DNA from: Photobacterium profundum
Lineage (GTDB): Bacteria; Pseudomonadota; Gammaproteobacteria; Enterobacterales; Vibrionaceae
Assembly: GCF_003026285.1 (NCBI RefSeq)
Contig: NZ_PYOD01000007.1
Span: 124,001 to 188,000, forward strand
DNA: 64,000 nt
Direction of reading: 5' to 3'
In this document: positions 1 through 10,218 of the stretch, piece after piece
Position numbering within the stretch: the stretch's first letter is position 1
How the letters are laid out: each line of letters begins with the position of its first letter
The notes under the pieces: model-generated
Told to the model about the DNA's origin: nothing
Databases searched by the model: none
The model's input: only the letters and a program-made list of their open reading frames with translations
Made by a program: the position numbers and the translations under genes

Positions 1-70
1 AGGCGAAAATGCAGATTTAGTGCAGCAATACGCACTTGAAATCGCTCAAGCAGTTAAAGATAACTGTTAA
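1..70 (+). CDS. glmM: Phosphoglucosamine mutase, C-terminal end (partial)
   Basis: Only the last 22 codons lie in the window, ending at TAA 68-70. The peptide (GENADLVQQYALEIAQAV then KDNC) matches the usual end of GlmM, the enzyme that converts glucosamine-6-phosphate to glucosamine-1-phosphate for peptidoglycan and LPS precursors. glmM lies just before secG in many gamma-proteobacteria, which supports the call. The catalytic serine and metal site are outside the window, so identity rests on the C-terminal pattern and context. Triosephosphate isomerase, which precedes secG in some relatives, was considered but its tail looks different. Confidence 0.7.
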   Translation, partial: GENADLVQQYALEIAQAVKDNC

Positions 71-298
71 GCGTAGGTTTAATATCATCCTGTTTTATTT
101 TTTAGGTGATATTTAATAGTTTGTGTTGGTTTTTGTTTAAATGTTGTACAAGTGGCTCGCCTTAATAACTATTTGATGAAATAGTGCTTGTCACATCTAC
201 ATGCATTCGCTAGTATTCTCCCGCTCCTTAGTGATGGGAGTGCGCTGGCAGTACTACAACAAAAGCCGGCACAGCAAAATTGACAATAGGTGGAACCC

Positions 299-634
299 AT
301 GTACGAAATTCTACTTGTGATTTATCTGTTGGCTGCGCTTGGTGTTATTGGCCTAGTACTGGTTCAACAAGGTAAAGGCGCGGATATGGGAGCTTCATTT
401 GGGGCTGGTGCATCAGGAACTCTGTTTGGCGCTAGCGGCTCTGGAAACTTTTTGACCCGAATGACTACAGTTTGTGCAGCAATTTTCTTTGTTATTAGTC
501 TTGTTCTTGGCAACATGAGTGCTAAGCAAGCATCTGAAAAAAGTGGCTGGGAAGATCTGAGTGGCAACGTAAACTCAGAGCAAGTTGTAGAAAAAACTGA
601 GACTGCGCCTGTAAATAGCGACATTCCTCAGTAA
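299..634 (+). CDS. secG: Protein translocase subunit SecG
   Basis: SecG is the small inner-membrane subunit that joins SecY and SecE in the Sec translocon. The protein has two hydrophobic segments (about residues 3-21 and 52-71) around the conserved cytoplasmic loop with VQQGKGADMG and the Gly/Ala/Ser-rich GASGTLFG stretch. The C-terminal tail is polar and variable. A GTG nine bases upstream (290) is in frame, but the ATG at 299 fits the family start MYEILL and has AGGTGG at 288-293 as ribosome binding site. tRNA-Leu follows 11 bases after the stop, a junction conserved across gamma-proteobacteria. Confidence 0.95.
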   Translation: MYEILLVIYLLAALGVIGLVLVQQGKGADMGASFGAGASGTLFGASGSGNFLTRMTTVCAAIFFVISLVLGNMSAKQASEKSGWEDLSGNVNSEQVVEKTETAPVNSDIPQ

Positions 635-645
635 TAAAAGATTTA

Positions 646-730
646 GCCGAGATGGTGAAATTGGTAGACACGCTAGCATGAGGTGCTAGTGCCGCAAGGT
701 GTAGGGGTTCAAGTCCCCTTCTCGGCACCA
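646..730 (+). tRNA. leuU: tRNA-Leu (anticodon GAG)
   Basis: This is an 85-nt class II tRNA. The acceptor strands GCCGAGA and TCTCGGC pair, the anticodon loop reads ATGAGGT (anticodon GAG), a long variable arm (TGCCGCAAGGTGTA region) is present, the T-arm has GTTCAAGTC, and CCA is encoded. Its place right after secG matches leuU of E. coli. Confidence 0.96.
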
Positions 731-788
731 TTATACTGGTTACTTGTAATAGTAACATCTGAACGATATAATACGTTTAGATTTCGGA

Positions 789-865
<77 letters not shown>

Positions 866-950
866 CTTTCCCGAAAAGCGACTATCCTATTTAATAGAGA
901 TGTTGTTTTTCTATCACAGCTTGCTGTGGTAATCAGGGTCCAGTAATAAA

Positions 951-975
951 AAACCCCGTATTCGGGGTTTTTTAT
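951..975 (+). terminator. Hairpin terminator/attenuator in the rimP leader
   Basis: The stem AACCCCG/CGGGGTT with a short loop is followed by TTTTATT. It lies between tRNA-fMet and rimP. In E. coli the corresponding leader carries terminators through which NusA limits its own operon, so this hairpin may end tRNA transcripts and attenuate rimP-nusA-infB. The regulatory role is inferred. Confidence 0.8.
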
Positions 976-1043
976 TATCTGAAATATGATAATTCAGATA
1001 TTCACTGGGCTTTTGGCCCTTTTTTTGTTTTCAGGGGGTTGTC

Positions 1044-1499
1044 TTGACAGCTTTAGAGATGCAATTAACCGAACTACTTGAGGCGTCTGTAAATGCTTCA
1101 GGTTATGAACTGGTAGGCTTGGAATTTATTCGCGCAGGCGAACATTCTACATTACGTGTTTTCGTGGATCATGAAAATGGTATTAATGTGGAAGATTGTG
1201 CCGAAGCAAGCCGTCAAATCAGTGCAGTTATGGATGTAGAAGATCCTATCACTGTGGCTTATCACCTGGAGGTGTCTTCCCCTGGTCTCGAGAGGCCGCT
1301 GTTCAAAGCTGCACATTACCAACAATTTGTTGGTCACGAGGTCAACTTGGTATTGAAAATGGCGATGAATAATCGCCGTAAGTGGAAGGGTGACATTGTT
1401 GCTGTTGAGGGTGAGCTTATCACTCTGAAAGTCGACGGTAATGATGAAACATTCGCACTTAGCAATATTTCCAAAGCTAACCTGATTCCAAAATTCTAA
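1044..1499 (+). CDS. rimP: Ribosome maturation factor RimP
   Basis: RimP assists late assembly of the 30S subunit. The 151-residue protein has the family order: an N-terminal alpha/beta domain with [11 protein letters not shown] and [17 protein letters not shown], then a C-terminal SH3-like domain with NRRKWKGDI and [15 protein letters not shown]. The start is TTG 1044, preceded by AGGGGG at 1033-1038; this aligns with the E. coli start, whereas the ATG at 1059 would remove conserved residues and has no ribosome binding site. It is the first protein gene of the rimP-nusA-infB operon, 22 bases ahead of nusA. Confidence 0.95.
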   Translation: MTALEMQLTELLEASVNASGYELVGLEFIRAGEHSTLRVFVDHENGINVEDCAEASRQISAVMDVEDPITVAYHLEVSSPGLERPLFKAAHYQQFVGHEVNLVLKMAMNNRRKWKGDIVAVEGELITLKVDGNDETFALSNISKANLIPKF

Positions 1500-1521
1500 C
1501 CGCTAAGCAGAGGCATTAGAA

Positions 1522-3009
1522 ATGAACAAAGAAATCTTGGCTGTCGTTGAAGCGGTATCCAATGAAAAAGCTGTTCCTCGTGAGCGTATCTTTGAAGCTC
1601 TAGAGATCGCACTAGCAACAGCTACTAAGAAAAAACACGAAGCTGAAATTGATGTTCGTGTTGCTATCGATCGTAAGACGGGCCAATTTGAAACATTCCG
1701 TCGTTGGATTGCTGTTGATGAAGTTACTCAACCGACATTAGAAATGACGATTGAAGCAGCACAATACGATGATGAAACCATCGAACTTGGTGGGTTTGTT
1801 GAAGACGAGATCGAATCAGTAACATTCGACCGTATTACAACACAAACTGCTAAGCAAGTAATCGTACAGAAAGTACGTGAAGCTGAACGCGAGCAAATTG
1901 TTGAGCAGTTTATGGATAACGAAGGTGAGCTAATCACTGGTATCGTTAAAAAAGTAAACCGTGATGCAGTAGTTATCGATTTAGGTAACAATGCAGAAGC
2001 CGTAATCCAACGTGATGATCAGCTTCCTCGTGAAAATTTCCGTTCAGGTGACCGTATTCGTGGTCTTCTATACGCAGTGCGTCCTGAAGCGCGTGGTTTC
2101 CAATTATTCATGACTCGTTCTAAAGCAGAAATGCTATTAGAGCTATTCCGCATTGAAGTGCCAGAAATCGGTGAAGAGCTGATTGAACTTATGGGCGCAG
2201 CTCGCGATCCTGGTTCACGTGCAAAAATTGCAGTGAAAACAAACGATAAACGTATTGACCCAGTTGGTGCGTGTGTTGGTATGCGTGGTGCACGTGTACA
2301 AGCCGTTTCTAGCGAACTTGCTGGTGAGCGTATTGATATCGTTCTTTGGGACGAAAACGCAGCACAGTATGTTATCAATGCAATGGCGCCTGCTGAAGTT
2401 GCTTCAATCATTGTTGATGAAGATAACCACACAATGGATATTGCTGTTGAGAAAGATAACCTTGCTCAAGCAATTGGTCGTAGTGGTCAGAATATCCGTT
2501 TAGCATCACAGCTTACTGGCTGGGAACTAAATGTAATGACTGTAGAAGATCTACAGAAGAAGCACCAAGAAGAAGCACAAGTATCGATTGATACGTTTAC
2601 TAAGCACCTAGACATTGATGAAGACTTCGCGACGCTATTGGTTCAAGAAGGCTTCACAACACTAGAAGAAATCGCTTACGTTCCTGTTAGCGAGCTTATG
2701 GATGTTGAAGGTCTTGATGAAGACGCAATTAATGAGCTACGTGATCGTGCGAAAGCAGCACTGACTACGCTTGCCCTTGCGCAAGAAGAATCATTTGAGG
2801 GTGTAGAGCCTGCAGCTGATCTTCTTGGTCTTGACGGTTTAGAGCGTGAATTAGCGTTTAAGCTAGCTGCGAAAGGTATTTGTACGCTGGAAGATCTTGC
2901 TGACCAAGGCACAGATGATTTGCTCGACCTCGAAGAGATGGACGAAGCAAAAGCGGGTGAGCTTATTATGGCTGCGCGTAATATTTGTTGGTTTAGCGAC
3001 GAAGCGTAA
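1522..3009 (+). CDS. nusA: Transcription termination/antitermination protein NusA
   Basis: NusA binds RNA polymerase and nascent RNA, and affects pausing, termination and antitermination. The 495 residues show the complete proteobacterial layout: an N-terminal polymerase-binding domain (1-125), an S1 domain (about 130-200, [20 protein letters not shown]), two KH domains (about 200-345, with [12 protein letters not shown] and [11 protein letters not shown]), and two acidic repeats (about 365-490) that bind the alpha subunit and lambda N-type factors. Length matches E. coli (495). It sits between rimP and infB with short gaps, as part of one operon. Confidence 0.98.
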   Translation: MNKEILAVVEAVSNEKAVPRERIFEALEIALATATKKKHEAEIDVRVAIDRKTGQFETFRRWIAVDEVTQPTLEMTIEAAQYDDETIELGGFVEDEIESVTFDRITTQTAKQVIVQKVREAEREQIVEQFMDNEGELITGIVKKVNRDAVVIDLGNNAEAVIQRDDQLPRENFRSGDRIRGLLYAVRPEARGFQLFMTRSKAEMLLELFRIEVPEIGEELIELMGAARDPGSRAKIAVKTNDKRIDPVGACVGMRGARVQAVSSELAGERIDIVLWDENAAQYVINAMAPAEVASIIVDEDNHTMDIAVEKDNLAQAIGRSGQNIRLASQLTGWELNVMTVEDLQKKHQEEAQVSIDTFTKHLDIDEDFATLLVQEGFTTLEEIAYVPVSELMDVEGLDEDAINELRDRAKAALTTLALAQEESFEGVEPAADLLGLDGLERELAFKLAAKGICTLEDLADQGTDDLLDLEEMDEAKAGELIMAARNICWFSDEA

Positions 3010-3035
3010 TAAAAAATTAGCAAGGGAGGAGCAGT

Positions 3036-5771
3036 ATGTCAGAGGTTACAGTTAAAGCATTAGCGGCAGAAGTGGGAACACCAATTGACCGTTTGCTTCA
3101 ACAGTTTTCCGATGCTGGTATCAGCAAGAAAGCTGAAGATAACGTAAGCCAAACCGAGAAGCAGTCTCTATTGTCACACCTGCAAAAAGAGCACGGTGGT
3201 GAGAGTACTGATGGCACTCCAACTCGCCTTACCTTACAACGTAAGACACACAGTACTTTAAGTGTGTCGGGTACGGGTGGTAAAAGTAAAAGTGTTCAAG
3301 TGGAAGTACGCAAAAAGCGTACTTTCGTGAAGCGCTCAGCTCTTGAAGAAGAGCAGCGTGCTGCTGATGACGCTAAGCGTGTCGCAGAAGAAACTGCACA
3401 ACGTGAAGTTCAAGCTCAGCAAGATGCTGAATTGAACGCTAAACGAGAAGCAGAAGAAGCTGCAAAACGTAAAGTTGATGACGCGCGTTTGGCTGAAGAA
3501 AAAGCGAAACGTGAAGAAGAAAATAAGGCTAAACGTAACACTGAGGATACGGTGAAGCGTGAAGCTACAGATAAGCGTAAAGCCGAAGAGAAAGCTAAAC
3601 GCACCGTCGCTGTCGAACAGGCTAAGAGTGAAACTGAGTTATTGCAACTTCGCCGGGAAGAGGAAGCCAAGCGTAAAGCCGAAGAAGATAGTCAGCGTCA
3701 GCTAGAAGAGGCCCGCAAAATGGCAGAAACAAATGAAAAAAACTGGTCAGCTACTGAGCAGAATGCAACAACAAGTATGGAAAAATCAGATTACCACGTA
3801 ACAACATCTACTCATGCCCGTGCTGCGGAAGATGAGCAAGATCGTAAAGAAGAAACCACTGGTACTCGTCGTAAGAAAAAGCCAGCTGCTAAAAAAGCAG
3901 ATGATCGTAAAGGTCGTGGCGGTCGTAACCAACGTGGTGGACGTGGTAAGCAAAAACCTCAGGTTAATGCTCCTACTTCAATGCAACAAGGTTTTGATAA
4001 AACAGCGACAGTCGCTAAATCAGATGTTGTGATTGGCGAAACAGTTGTTGTTTCTGAACTGGCTAACAAAATGTCAGTAAAAGCGACTGAAGTCATCAAA
4101 GCGATGATGAAGATGGGCGCTATGGTTACTATTAATCAGGTAATCGACCAAGAAACAGCAGCGCTTGTTGCTGAAGAAATGGGTCACAAAGTTATTTTCC
4201 GTAAAGAAAATGAACTTGAAGAAGCACTGATGTCTGACCGCGGTGAAGATGAAATTGCTGAGTCTCGTGCTCCTGTTGTTACTATCATGGGTCACGTTGA
4301 CCACGGTAAAACATCAACGCTTGATTATATTCGTAAAGCACACGTTGCTTCTGGCGAAGCTGGCGGTATTACGCAGCATATCGGTGCTTACCACGTTGAA
4401 ATTGGCAACGGTATGATTACTTTCCTTGATACTCCGGGACACGCAGCGTTTACCGCTATGCGTGCTCGTGGTGCTCAAGCGACAGATATCGTTGTACTAG
4501 TAGTAGCGGCAGATGATGGCGTTATGCCTCAAACAGTCGAAGCAATCCAGCACGCTAAAGCGGCAGGTGTTCCTTTGATCGTTGCTGTGAACAAGATCGA
4601 TAAAGAAGGCGCAAACCCAGACAACGTTAAGAATGAGCTAGCTCAGTACGATGTTATCCCTGAAGAGTGGGGCGGTGAAAACATGTTTGTTCACATCTCT
4701 GCTAAGCAAGGTACAAACATTGACGGTTTGCTAGAAGCTATCTTGCTTCAGTCTGAAATTCTTGAACTGACAGCAGTTAAAGAAGGCATGGCTAGCGGTG
4801 TTGTTGTTGAATCTCGTCTTGATAAAGGTCGTGGTCCAGTTGCAACAGTACTTGTTCAATCAGGTACGCTACGTAAGGGCGATATCGTTCTTTGTGGTCT
4901 TGAACATGGCCGTGTTCGTGCAATGCGCGATGAAAACGGTAAAGAAATCGAGACTGCTGGTCCTTCAATTCCAGTTGAGATCTTAGGTCTTTCTGGTGTG
5001 CCAGCATCGGGTGACGAAGCGACTGTTGTACGTGATGAGCGTAAAGCACGTGAAGTTGCACTTTACCGTCAAGGTAAATTCCGCGATGTTAAACTAGCAC
5101 GTCAGCAAAAAGCTAAACTAGAAAACATGTTCTCACACATGGAAGCTGGTGAAGTTGCTGAACTGAACGTTGTACTGAAAGCTGACGTACAAGGTTCTAT
5201 CGAAGCAATCGCTGATTCACTAATGAAGTTGTCTACAGACGAAGTTAAAGTGAAGGTTGTTGGTTCAGGTGTTGGTGGTATTACTGAAACTGATGCAGTA
5301 CTTGCAGCAGCGTCTAATGCAATTCTTCTTGGTTTCAACGTTCGTGCTGATGTTCCAGCTCGTCGTATGATTGATAACGAAAACCTTGACTTACGTTACT
5401 ACTCAATTATTTACCAATTGATTGACGAAGTTAAGGCTGCAATGGGCGGTATGCTTGCTCCTGAATTCCGTCAGGAAATCATTGGTCTAGCTGAAGTTCG
5501 TGATGTATTCAAATCTCCTAAGATCGGCTCAATCGCTGGTTGTATGGTTACTGAAGGTACTATCAAGCGTAACAACCCTATTCGTGTTCTACGTGATAAC
5601 GTGGTTATTTACGAAGGTGAGCTTGAATCACTACGTCGTTTCAAAGATGATGTTAACGAAGTTAAGAATGGCTACGAATGTGGTATCGGCGTTAAGAACT
5701 ACAATGATGTTCGCGTTGGTGACCAGATCGAAGTATTTGAAATCATTGAGATTCAACGTACTCTTGATTAA
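3036..5771 (+). CDS. infB: Translation initiation factor IF-2
   Basis: IF-2 is the GTPase that places initiator tRNA on the 30S subunit and promotes subunit joining. The 911-residue protein begins with the IF2N subdomain ([20 protein letters not shown]). A long, charged Lys/Glu/Ala/Arg segment (about 85-330) with predicted coiled coil follows, then a second IF2N domain ([20 protein letters not shown]). The G domain carries [13 protein letters not shown] and NKID, followed by domains II-IV. GGGAGGA at 3024-3030 precedes the ATG. In E. coli the gene also has internal starts giving shorter forms; I could not establish that here. The initiator tRNA it carries is encoded 2 kb upstream. Confidence 0.98.
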   Translation: MSEVTVKALAAEVGTPIDRLLQQFSDAGISKKAEDNVSQTEKQSLLSHLQKEHGGESTDGTPTRLTLQRKTHSTLSVSGTGGKSKSVQVEVRKKRTFVKRSALEEEQRAADDAKRVAEETAQREVQAQQDAELNAKREAEEAAKRKVDDARLAEEKAKREEENKAKRNTEDTVKREATDKRKAEEKAKRTVAVEQAKSETELLQLRREEEAKRKAEEDSQRQLEEARKMAETNEKNWSATEQNATTSMEKSDYHVTTSTHARAAEDEQDRKEETTGTRRKKKPAAKKADDRKGRGGRNQRGGRGKQKPQVNAPTSMQQGFDKTATVAKSDVVIGETVVVSELANKMSVKATEVIKAMMKMGAMVTINQVIDQETAALVAEEMGHKVIFRKENELEEALMSDRGEDEIAESRAPVVTIMGHVDHGKTSTLDYIRKAHVASGEAGGITQHIGAYHVEIGNGMITFLDTPGHAAFTAMRARGAQATDIVVLVVAADDGVMPQTVEAIQHAKAAGVPLIVAVNKIDKEGANPDNVKNELAQYDVIPEEWGGENMFVHISAKQGTNIDGLLEAILLQSEILELTAVKEGMASGVVVESRLDKGRGPVATVLVQSGTLRKGDIVLCGLEHGRVRAMRDENGKEIETAGPSIPVEILGLSGVPASGDEATVVRDERKAREVALYRQGKFRDVKLARQQKAKLENMFSHMEAGEVAELNVVLKADVQGSIEAIADSLMKLSTDEVKVKVVGSGVGGITETDAVLAAASNAILLGFNVRADVPARRMIDNENLDLRYYSIIYQLIDEVKAAMGGMLAPEFRQEIIGLAEVRDVFKSPKIGSIAGCMVTEGTIKRNNPIRVLRDNVVIYEGELESLRRFKDDVNEVKNGYECGIGVKNYNDVRVGDQIEVFEIIEIQRTLD

Positions 5772-5814
5772 TCATCAAGGTTGTTACTTATCTAATTAAG
5801 TAAACATACAACCC

Positions 5815-5843
5815 AATGGGGAGCTTAGGCTCCCCATTCTTTC
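5815..5843 (+). terminator. Intra-operon hairpin between infB and rbfA
   Basis: A perfect 10-bp stem (AATGGGGAGC, 5815-5824, with GCTCCCCATT, 5829-5838) and a TTAG loop are followed by CTTTC. The U-tract is short, so this is more likely a partial terminator or a processing/stabilising hairpin than a full stop. Confidence 0.6.
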
Positions 5844-5895
5844 AAGAGCGCTTTCTTCTTTAAGATAGCCCGTTTCTTTAAGAGAGATAGTTAAA

Positions 5896-6300
5896 ATGGC
5901 TAAAGAATTCAGTCGTACCCAACGTGTTGCTCAGCAGTTACAAAAAGAACTTGCTGTTATCCTTCAACGTGAACTTAAAGATCCACGTGTTGGTATGACG
6001 ACAATTTCAAGTGTCGAAGTATCACGTGATATGTGTTACGCAAAAGTATTTGTAACATTCTTCACTATCGGTGAACAAACTGCTAAAGGCAGCCTAGCTG
6101 TTTTACGTGAAATGGCACCGTATATTCGCTCACTTCTTGGTAAGCAAATTCGCCTACGTGTAACTCCTGAACTTACATTCATCTTTGATGAGTCATTGAC
6201 TGAAGGTATGCGTATTTCGAACTTAGTTTCTAATGCTGTTCGTGATGACGAAGAGCGTCGTGTTGATGAAGATAACACGGAAGAAGGTGAGGATAAGTAA
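5896..6300 (+). CDS. rbfA: 30S ribosome-binding factor RbfA
   Basis: RbfA is a small KH-type protein that binds immature 30S subunits, acts in 16S rRNA 5' end maturation and is needed for growth in the cold. The 134 residues contain the family segments [42 protein letters not shown] and [17 protein letters not shown], with an acidic C-terminal tail. Its TAA overlaps the ATG of truB by one base, so the two are translationally coupled. A purine-rich stretch (AAGAGAGA, about 5879-5886) serves as ribosome binding site. Confidence 0.96.
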   Translation: MAKEFSRTQRVAQQLQKELAVILQRELKDPRVGMTTISSVEVSRDMCYAKVFVTFFTIGEQTAKGSLAVLREMAPYIRSLLGKQIRLRVTPELTFIFDESLTEGMRISNLVSNAVRDDEERRVDEDNTEEGEDK

Positions 6301-7250
6301 TGGCACGTCGTCGTAAGGGTCGTCCAATCGATGGAGTTATTCTTCTCGATAAACCAACCGGAATTACTTCGAATGATACGCTGCAAAAAGTAAAGCGTAT
6401 CTTCTTTGCTCAAAAAGCGGGTCATACTGGAGCGCTTGATCCATTAGCGACAGGTATGCTGCCGATTTGTTTTGGTGAAGCAACGAAGTTTTCTCAATTT
6501 TTGTTAGATTCAGATAAGCGCTACCGCGTAATTGCAAAATTAGGTGAGCGTACAAATACCTCTGATTCTGATGGTGAAGTTGTTGAAACGCGTGAAGTGA
6601 AAGTTGACCGTGGTCAGCTTGAACGTTGCATCGCTAAGTTCCGTGGCACGACTGACCAGATCCCTTCAATGTTTTCAGCATTGAAGTATCAAGGTCGCCC
6701 TCTTTATGAATATGCCCGTGAAGGTATCGAAATTCCTCGTGAATCTCGTAAAATCACCGTTCATTCTATTGAGCTTCTTCGTTTTGAAGGTCATGAAGTT
6801 GAAATGGAAGTGCATTGTTCAAAAGGGACTTACATTCGTACTATTACCGATGATCTTGGTGAAATGCTGGGTTGTGGTGCGCACGTTGTGTATTTACGTC
6901 GTACTGGTGTGTCTGATTATCCGATGGAAAAAGTTGTTACCTTAGAACAACTTCAAGCATTGCTTGATCAGGCAACAGAGCAAGGTATTGAGCCTGGCGA
7001 ATTACTTGATCCACTATTGTTACCGACAGATTCTGCAGTTCAAGATTTGCCTGAGGCGAATGTTACTGTTGAAGGTGGCGATGCTATTTTGCACGGTCAA
7101 CCAGTCAAAGCGAGCAAACTACCAGAACAAGGTACATTGGTTCGCATTACCGTTGGGGAACAACGTGACTTCATTGGTATTGGTGAAATAGACCAAAACA
7201 ATATGGTTGCGCCTAAGCGTGTTATGGCTAACAAACAAGACGAAGCATAA
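6300..7250 (+). CDS. truB: tRNA pseudouridine(55) synthase TruB
   Basis: TruB makes pseudouridine 55 in the T-loop of almost all tRNAs. The sequence has the N-terminal [14 protein letters not shown], the catalytic motif [15 protein letters not shown] (aspartate about residue 47) and the [10 protein letters not shown] motif, followed by a PUA-like C-terminal region. The length of 316 residues is usual (E. coli 314). The start codon overlaps the rbfA stop, giving the arrangement infB-rbfA-truB-rpsO-pnp seen in enterics. A strong hairpin after the stop separates it from rpsO. Confidence 0.97.
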   Translation: MARRRKGRPIDGVILLDKPTGITSNDTLQKVKRIFFAQKAGHTGALDPLATGMLPICFGEATKFSQFLLDSDKRYRVIAKLGERTNTSDSDGEVVETREVKVDRGQLERCIAKFRGTTDQIPSMFSALKYQGRPLYEYAREGIEIPRESRKITVHSIELLRFEGHEVEMEVHCSKGTYIRTITDDLGEMLGCGAHVVYLRRTGVSDYPMEKVVTLEQLQALLDQATEQGIEPGELLDPLLLPTDSAVQDLPEANVTVEGGDAILHGQPVKASKLPEQGTLVRITVGEQRDFIGIGEIDQNNMVAPKRVMANKQDEA

Positions 7251-7300
7251 TAGTTAGCTAACTGTTAATTTAGCAGTTTTCCGCTAGAGATTTGAATAAT

Positions 7301-7345
7301 AAACGCGATGAAAATAGTCACTATTTTCATCGCGTTTTTCTTTCT
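7301..7345 (+). terminator. Strong hairpin terminator after truB
   Basis: A 17-bp perfect stem (7301-7317 with 7321-7337) has a 3-nt loop TCA and is followed by TTCTTTC. It divides the nusA-infB transcript from rpsO-pnp, for which a promoter lies just downstream. Confidence 0.85.
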
Positions 7346-7356
7346 ATTCTTTTTTC

Positions 7357-7392
7357 TTGCAGCAACTCTATGCTGCCAGTATAATCCGCGGT
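7357..7392 (+). promoter_or_regulatory. Likely sigma-70 promoter of rpsO
   Basis: The -35 box TTGCAG (7357-7362) and a perfect -10 box TATAAT (7380-7385) are separated by exactly 17 bases. The predicted start is about 7391-7392, downstream of the truB terminator and 65 bases ahead of rpsO. Boxes and spacing are seen directly; activity is inferred. Confidence 0.8.
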
Positions 7393-7396
7393 TCGG

Positions 7397-7425
7397 GTGT
7401 CGGCTGAATCAGAGATTGGCGACAC
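7397..7425 (+). promoter_or_regulatory. 5' leader hairpin of rpsO, candidate S15 operator
   Basis: The stem GTGTCG/CGACAC encloses a second short stem AATC/GATT, starting about 5 nt after the predicted transcription start. S15 represses its own mRNA in E. coli and other bacteria through leader structures that differ between lineages, so this is a plausible site. No direct proof is visible. Confidence 0.4.
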
Positions 7426-7456
7426 AAATTAAAAACATCTAGTATTAGGAAGAGTT

Positions 7457-7726
7457 ATGTCTCTGAATGCAGAAACTAAAGCAACTATCGTTGCTGAATA
7501 CGCACAATGCGAAAACGACACTGGTTCACCTGAAGTTCAGGTTGCGCTTTTAACAGCACAAATCAACCACCTTCAAGGTCACTTTGCTAACCACAAACAC
7601 GATCACCACAGCCGTCGCGGTCTATTACGTATGGTTTCTCGCCGTCGTAAGCTTCTAGACTACCTTAAAGGTAAGAATCTTGATCGTTACCAAGATCTTA
7701 TCAAGCGTCAAGGCCTACGTCGCTAA
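7457..7726 (+). CDS. rpsO: 30S ribosomal protein S15
   Basis: S15 binds the central domain of 16S rRNA early in 30S assembly. The 89-residue protein is typical in length and carries the conserved [17 protein letters not shown] and [22 protein letters not shown] segments that contact the rRNA three-way junction. AGGAAG (7448-7453) precedes the ATG. It has its own promoter and is followed by a hairpin and then pnp, as in enteric bacteria. Confidence 0.98.
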   Translation: MSLNAETKATIVAEYAQCENDTGSPEVQVALLTAQINHLQGHFANHKHDHHSRRGLLRMVSRRRKLLDYLKGKNLDRYQDLIKRQGLRR

Positions 7727-7738
7727 GATTGCTTTCGA

Positions 7739-7770
7739 GAAAGGAGCCTTATGGCTCCTTTCTTTTTATT
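7739..7770 (+). terminator. Hairpin terminator after rpsO
   Basis: A 10-bp stem (GAAAGGAGCC, 7739-7748, with GGCTCCTTTC, 7753-7762) and TTAT loop are followed by TTTTTATT. The corresponding E. coli terminator is leaky and lets rpsO transcripts read into pnp. Confidence 0.85.
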
Positions 7771-7835
7771 AGGCTCTATATTTACTGAAACACACCTTTA
7801 CCCTGATTATGCAGTCGTTTTCCCGACCTTAAGGT

Positions 7836-7905
7836 CGCGGCTAATGAATGTTATTTGACGAATAAGCGAAAATATTGATTCGATAGATAATTTTCATTAG
7901 TCGCG
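7836..7905 (+). promoter_or_regulatory. Long pnp leader hairpin, candidate RNase III site
   Basis: A 13-bp stem (7836-7848 with 7893-7905, one G:T pair) encloses about 44 nt. An alternative inner pairing of GAAAAT (7868-7873) with ATTTTC (7890-7895) shares bases with it. It overlaps a 14-bp perfect palindrome (7824-7837). In E. coli the pnp leader has RNase III hairpins needed for PNPase autocontrol; this element is in the matching place about 105 bases before pnp. Confidence 0.5.
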
Positions 7906-8011
7906 ATATGTAAAATCATCGTGAAAGTGGGTTTCATCACATGACGCCTTTCTTTGTGTCAGATATACTCAATGGCGCAAATAAAATGCGAATAATATTA
8001 AGGAAATTCAC

Positions 8012-10135
8012 GTGAATCCTATCGTAAAGACTTTCCAGTACGGTAACCATACAGTTACCCTAGAAACTGGTGTTATGGCACGTCAAGCGACTGCTGCTGT
8101 TATGGCAAGCATGGACGATACGTCTGTGTTTGTATCTGTTGTTGGTAAGAAAGCGGCCGTTGAAGGTCAAGACTTCTTCCCTCTAACAGTTAACTACCAA
8201 GAGCGTACATACGCTGCAGGTAAAATTCCTGGTGGTTTCTTTAAGCGTGAAGGTCGCCCTTCTGAAGGCGAAACGCTTACAGCGCGTCTAATTGACCGTC
8301 CTATCCGTCCGTTATTCCCAAGTGCATTCAAAAACGAAGTACAAGTAATTGCAACTGTGGTTTCTGTAAACCCAGATGTAAACCCAGACATGATCACTAT
8401 GATCGCAACGTCTGCGGCACTTGCTATTTCAGGTCTACCGTTCAATGGTCCTATCGGTGCAGCACGTGTTGGTTTTGTTAACGATCAATTCGTTCTTAAC
8501 CCAAGCAACACTGAACTAGAAGAAAGCCGCCTAGATCTAGTTGTTTCTGGTACTAAAGACGCAGTTCTGATGGTTGAATCAGAAGCTGATCGCCTATCTG
8601 AAGAGACAATGCTACAAGCTGTTGTTTATGGTCACGACCAACAACAAGTTGTTATCAATGCAATCAACGAGTTTGCGGCTGAAGTTGCAACTCCTGCTTG
8701 GGATTGGACTGCACCAGTCGTTAATGCTGAACTTAAAGCGCGCGTTGCTGATAAAGCTGAAACTCGCCTTTCTGACGCATACCAAATCACTGAAAAGATG
8801 GCACGTTACGACGAAGTCGGTTCTATTAAGAACGATGTTGTTACAAGCCTTCTTGCTGAAGACGAAACGCTGGATGAGCGTGAACTTCGTGGCATGTTAA
8901 GCTCTCTTGAGAAGAACGTTGTACGTAGCCGCATCATCGCGGGTAACCCACGTATCGATGGTCGTGAAAAAGACATGGTTCGTGCGTTAGACGTACGTAC
9001 TGGTGTACTTCCACGTACTCACGGTTCTTCTTTGTTCACACGTGGTGAAACTCAGGCTCTAGTTACTGCTACGCTTGGTACACAACGTGACGCACAAATC
9101 ATCGACAGCATCATGGGTGAGAAGAAAGATCACTTCCTTCTACACTACAACTTCCCTCCATACTGTGTTGGTGAAACTGGTTTTGTTGGTTCACCTAAGC
9201 GTCGTGAAATTGGTCACGGTAAGCTTGCTAAGCGTGGTATTGCTGCAGTAATGCCTTCTGTTGAAGAGTTCCCATACACAGTACGTGTTGTATCGGAAAT
9301 CACTGAATCTAACGGCTCATCTTCAATGGCTTCTGTATGTGGTACTTCTCTAGCTCTTATGGATGCTGGTGTGCCAATTAAAGCGTCTGTTGCGGGTATC
9401 GCAATGGGTCTTGTTAAAGAAGGCGACGATTTCGTTGTTCTTTCTGACATCCTTGGTGACGAAGATCACCTAGGTGACATGGACTTTAAAGTTGCGGGTA
9501 CTGACGACGGTATCACAGCACTTCAGATGGATATCAAAATTGAAGGTATCACTAAAGAGATCATGCAGATCGCTCTAAATCAAGCTAAAGGTGCACGTAA
9601 GCACATCCTTAGCGTGATGGACGATGCAATTGGTTCTCACCGTGATGATATCTCTCAGTTTGCTCCTCGTATTCATACGATGAAGATCAGTTCTGACAAG
9701 ATTAAAGATGTTATCGGTAAAGGTGGTGCAGTTATCCGTGCACTAACTGAAGAAACTGGTACTACAATTGAAATCGAAGACGACGGTACAATCAAGATTG
9801 CAGCAACTGAAGGCGCTGCAGCTAAAGAAGCTATCCGTCGTATCGAAGAAATCACTGCTGACGTTGAAGTTGGTCGCATCTATACTGGTAAAGTAATGCG
9901 TATCGTAGACTTTGGTGCATTCGTATCAGTTATCGGTGCTAAAGAAGGCTTGGTACACATTTCTCAAATCGCTCAAGAGCGCGTAGAGAAAGTATCTGAC
10001 CATCTACAAATGGGTCAAGAAGTTCAAGTTAAAGTACTTGAAATCGACCGTCAGGGTCGTATTCGCCTAAGCATGAAAGAAGCTGTTGCAGATCAAAATC
10101 CTGCGCCAGTACAAGACGAACAGCCACAAGGCTAA
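8012..10135 (+). CDS. pnp: Polyribonucleotide nucleotidyltransferase (PNPase)
   Basis: PNPase is a phosphorolytic 3'-5' exoribonuclease of the degradosome. The 707 residues include two RNase PH domains (about 10-215 and 310-540), joined by an all-alpha linker, then a KH domain ([19 protein letters not shown], about 555-615) and an S1 domain ([19 protein letters not shown], about 622-690). The catalytic second RNase PH core has the expected [12 protein letters not shown] and [16 protein letters not shown] segments. The start is GTG 8012 with AAGGA at 8000-8004; [11 protein letters not shown] matches the family N-terminus. The long leader hairpin upstream suggests autogenous control. Confidence 0.98.
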   Translation: MNPIVKTFQYGNHTVTLETGVMARQATAAVMASMDDTSVFVSVVGKKAAVEGQDFFPLTVNYQERTYAAGKIPGGFFKREGRPSEGETLTARLIDRPIRPLFPSAFKNEVQVIATVVSVNPDVNPDMITMIATSAALAISGLPFNGPIGAARVGFVNDQFVLNPSNTELEESRLDLVVSGTKDAVLMVESEADRLSEETMLQAVVYGHDQQQVVINAINEFAAEVATPAWDWTAPVVNAELKARVADKAETRLSDAYQITEKMARYDEVGSIKNDVVTSLLAEDETLDERELRGMLSSLEKNVVRSRIIAGNPRIDGREKDMVRALDVRTGVLPRTHGSSLFTRGETQALVTATLGTQRDAQIIDSIMGEKKDHFLLHYNFPPYCVGETGFVGSPKRREIGHGKLAKRGIAAVMPSVEEFPYTVRVVSEITESNGSSSMASVCGTSLALMDAGVPIKASVAGIAMGLVKEGDDFVVLSDILGDEDHLGDMDFKVAGTDDGITALQMDIKIEGITKEIMQIALNQAKGARKHILSVMDDAIGSHRDDISQFAPRIHTMKISSDKIKDVIGKGGAVIRALTEETGTTIEIEDDGTIKIAATEGAAAKEAIRRIEEITADVEVGRIYTGKVMRIVDFGAFVSVIGAKEGLVHISQIAQERVEKVSDHLQMGQEVQVKVLEIDRQGRIRLSMKEAVADQNPAPVQDEQPQG

Positions 10136-10160
10136 GTCTTTCTTCTGAAAGCATGTTATA

Positions 10161-10187
10161 AAGGGGCTGATTAGCCCCTTTTTTTAT
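10161..10187 (+). terminator. Terminator after pnp
   Basis: The stem AAGGGGCT (10161-10168) with AGCCCCTT (10173-10180) and loop GATT is followed by seven T. Confidence 0.88.
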
Positions 10188-10218
10188 ATCTAAATTGTGT
10201 ACTTCAGGGAGAACAGCA

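Noticed and set aside
2019..2432. Minus-strand frame of 137 codons within nusA
   Set aside because: It is an antisense shadow of the strongly conserved KH region of NusA, rich in serine and isoleucine as such shadows usually are.
3416..3670. Minus-strand frame inside infB
   Set aside because: It mirrors the Lys/Glu/Ala-rich linker of IF-2 and gives a Ser/Arg/Phe-rich string without any gene signal.
6036..6425. Minus-strand frame across the rbfA-truB junction
   Set aside because: It is antisense to two well-supported genes and lacks any domain.
10195..10218. Eight-codon extension of nlpI
   Set aside because: It contains the AGGGAG ribosome binding site; the lipoprotein signal is complete from TTG 10219.
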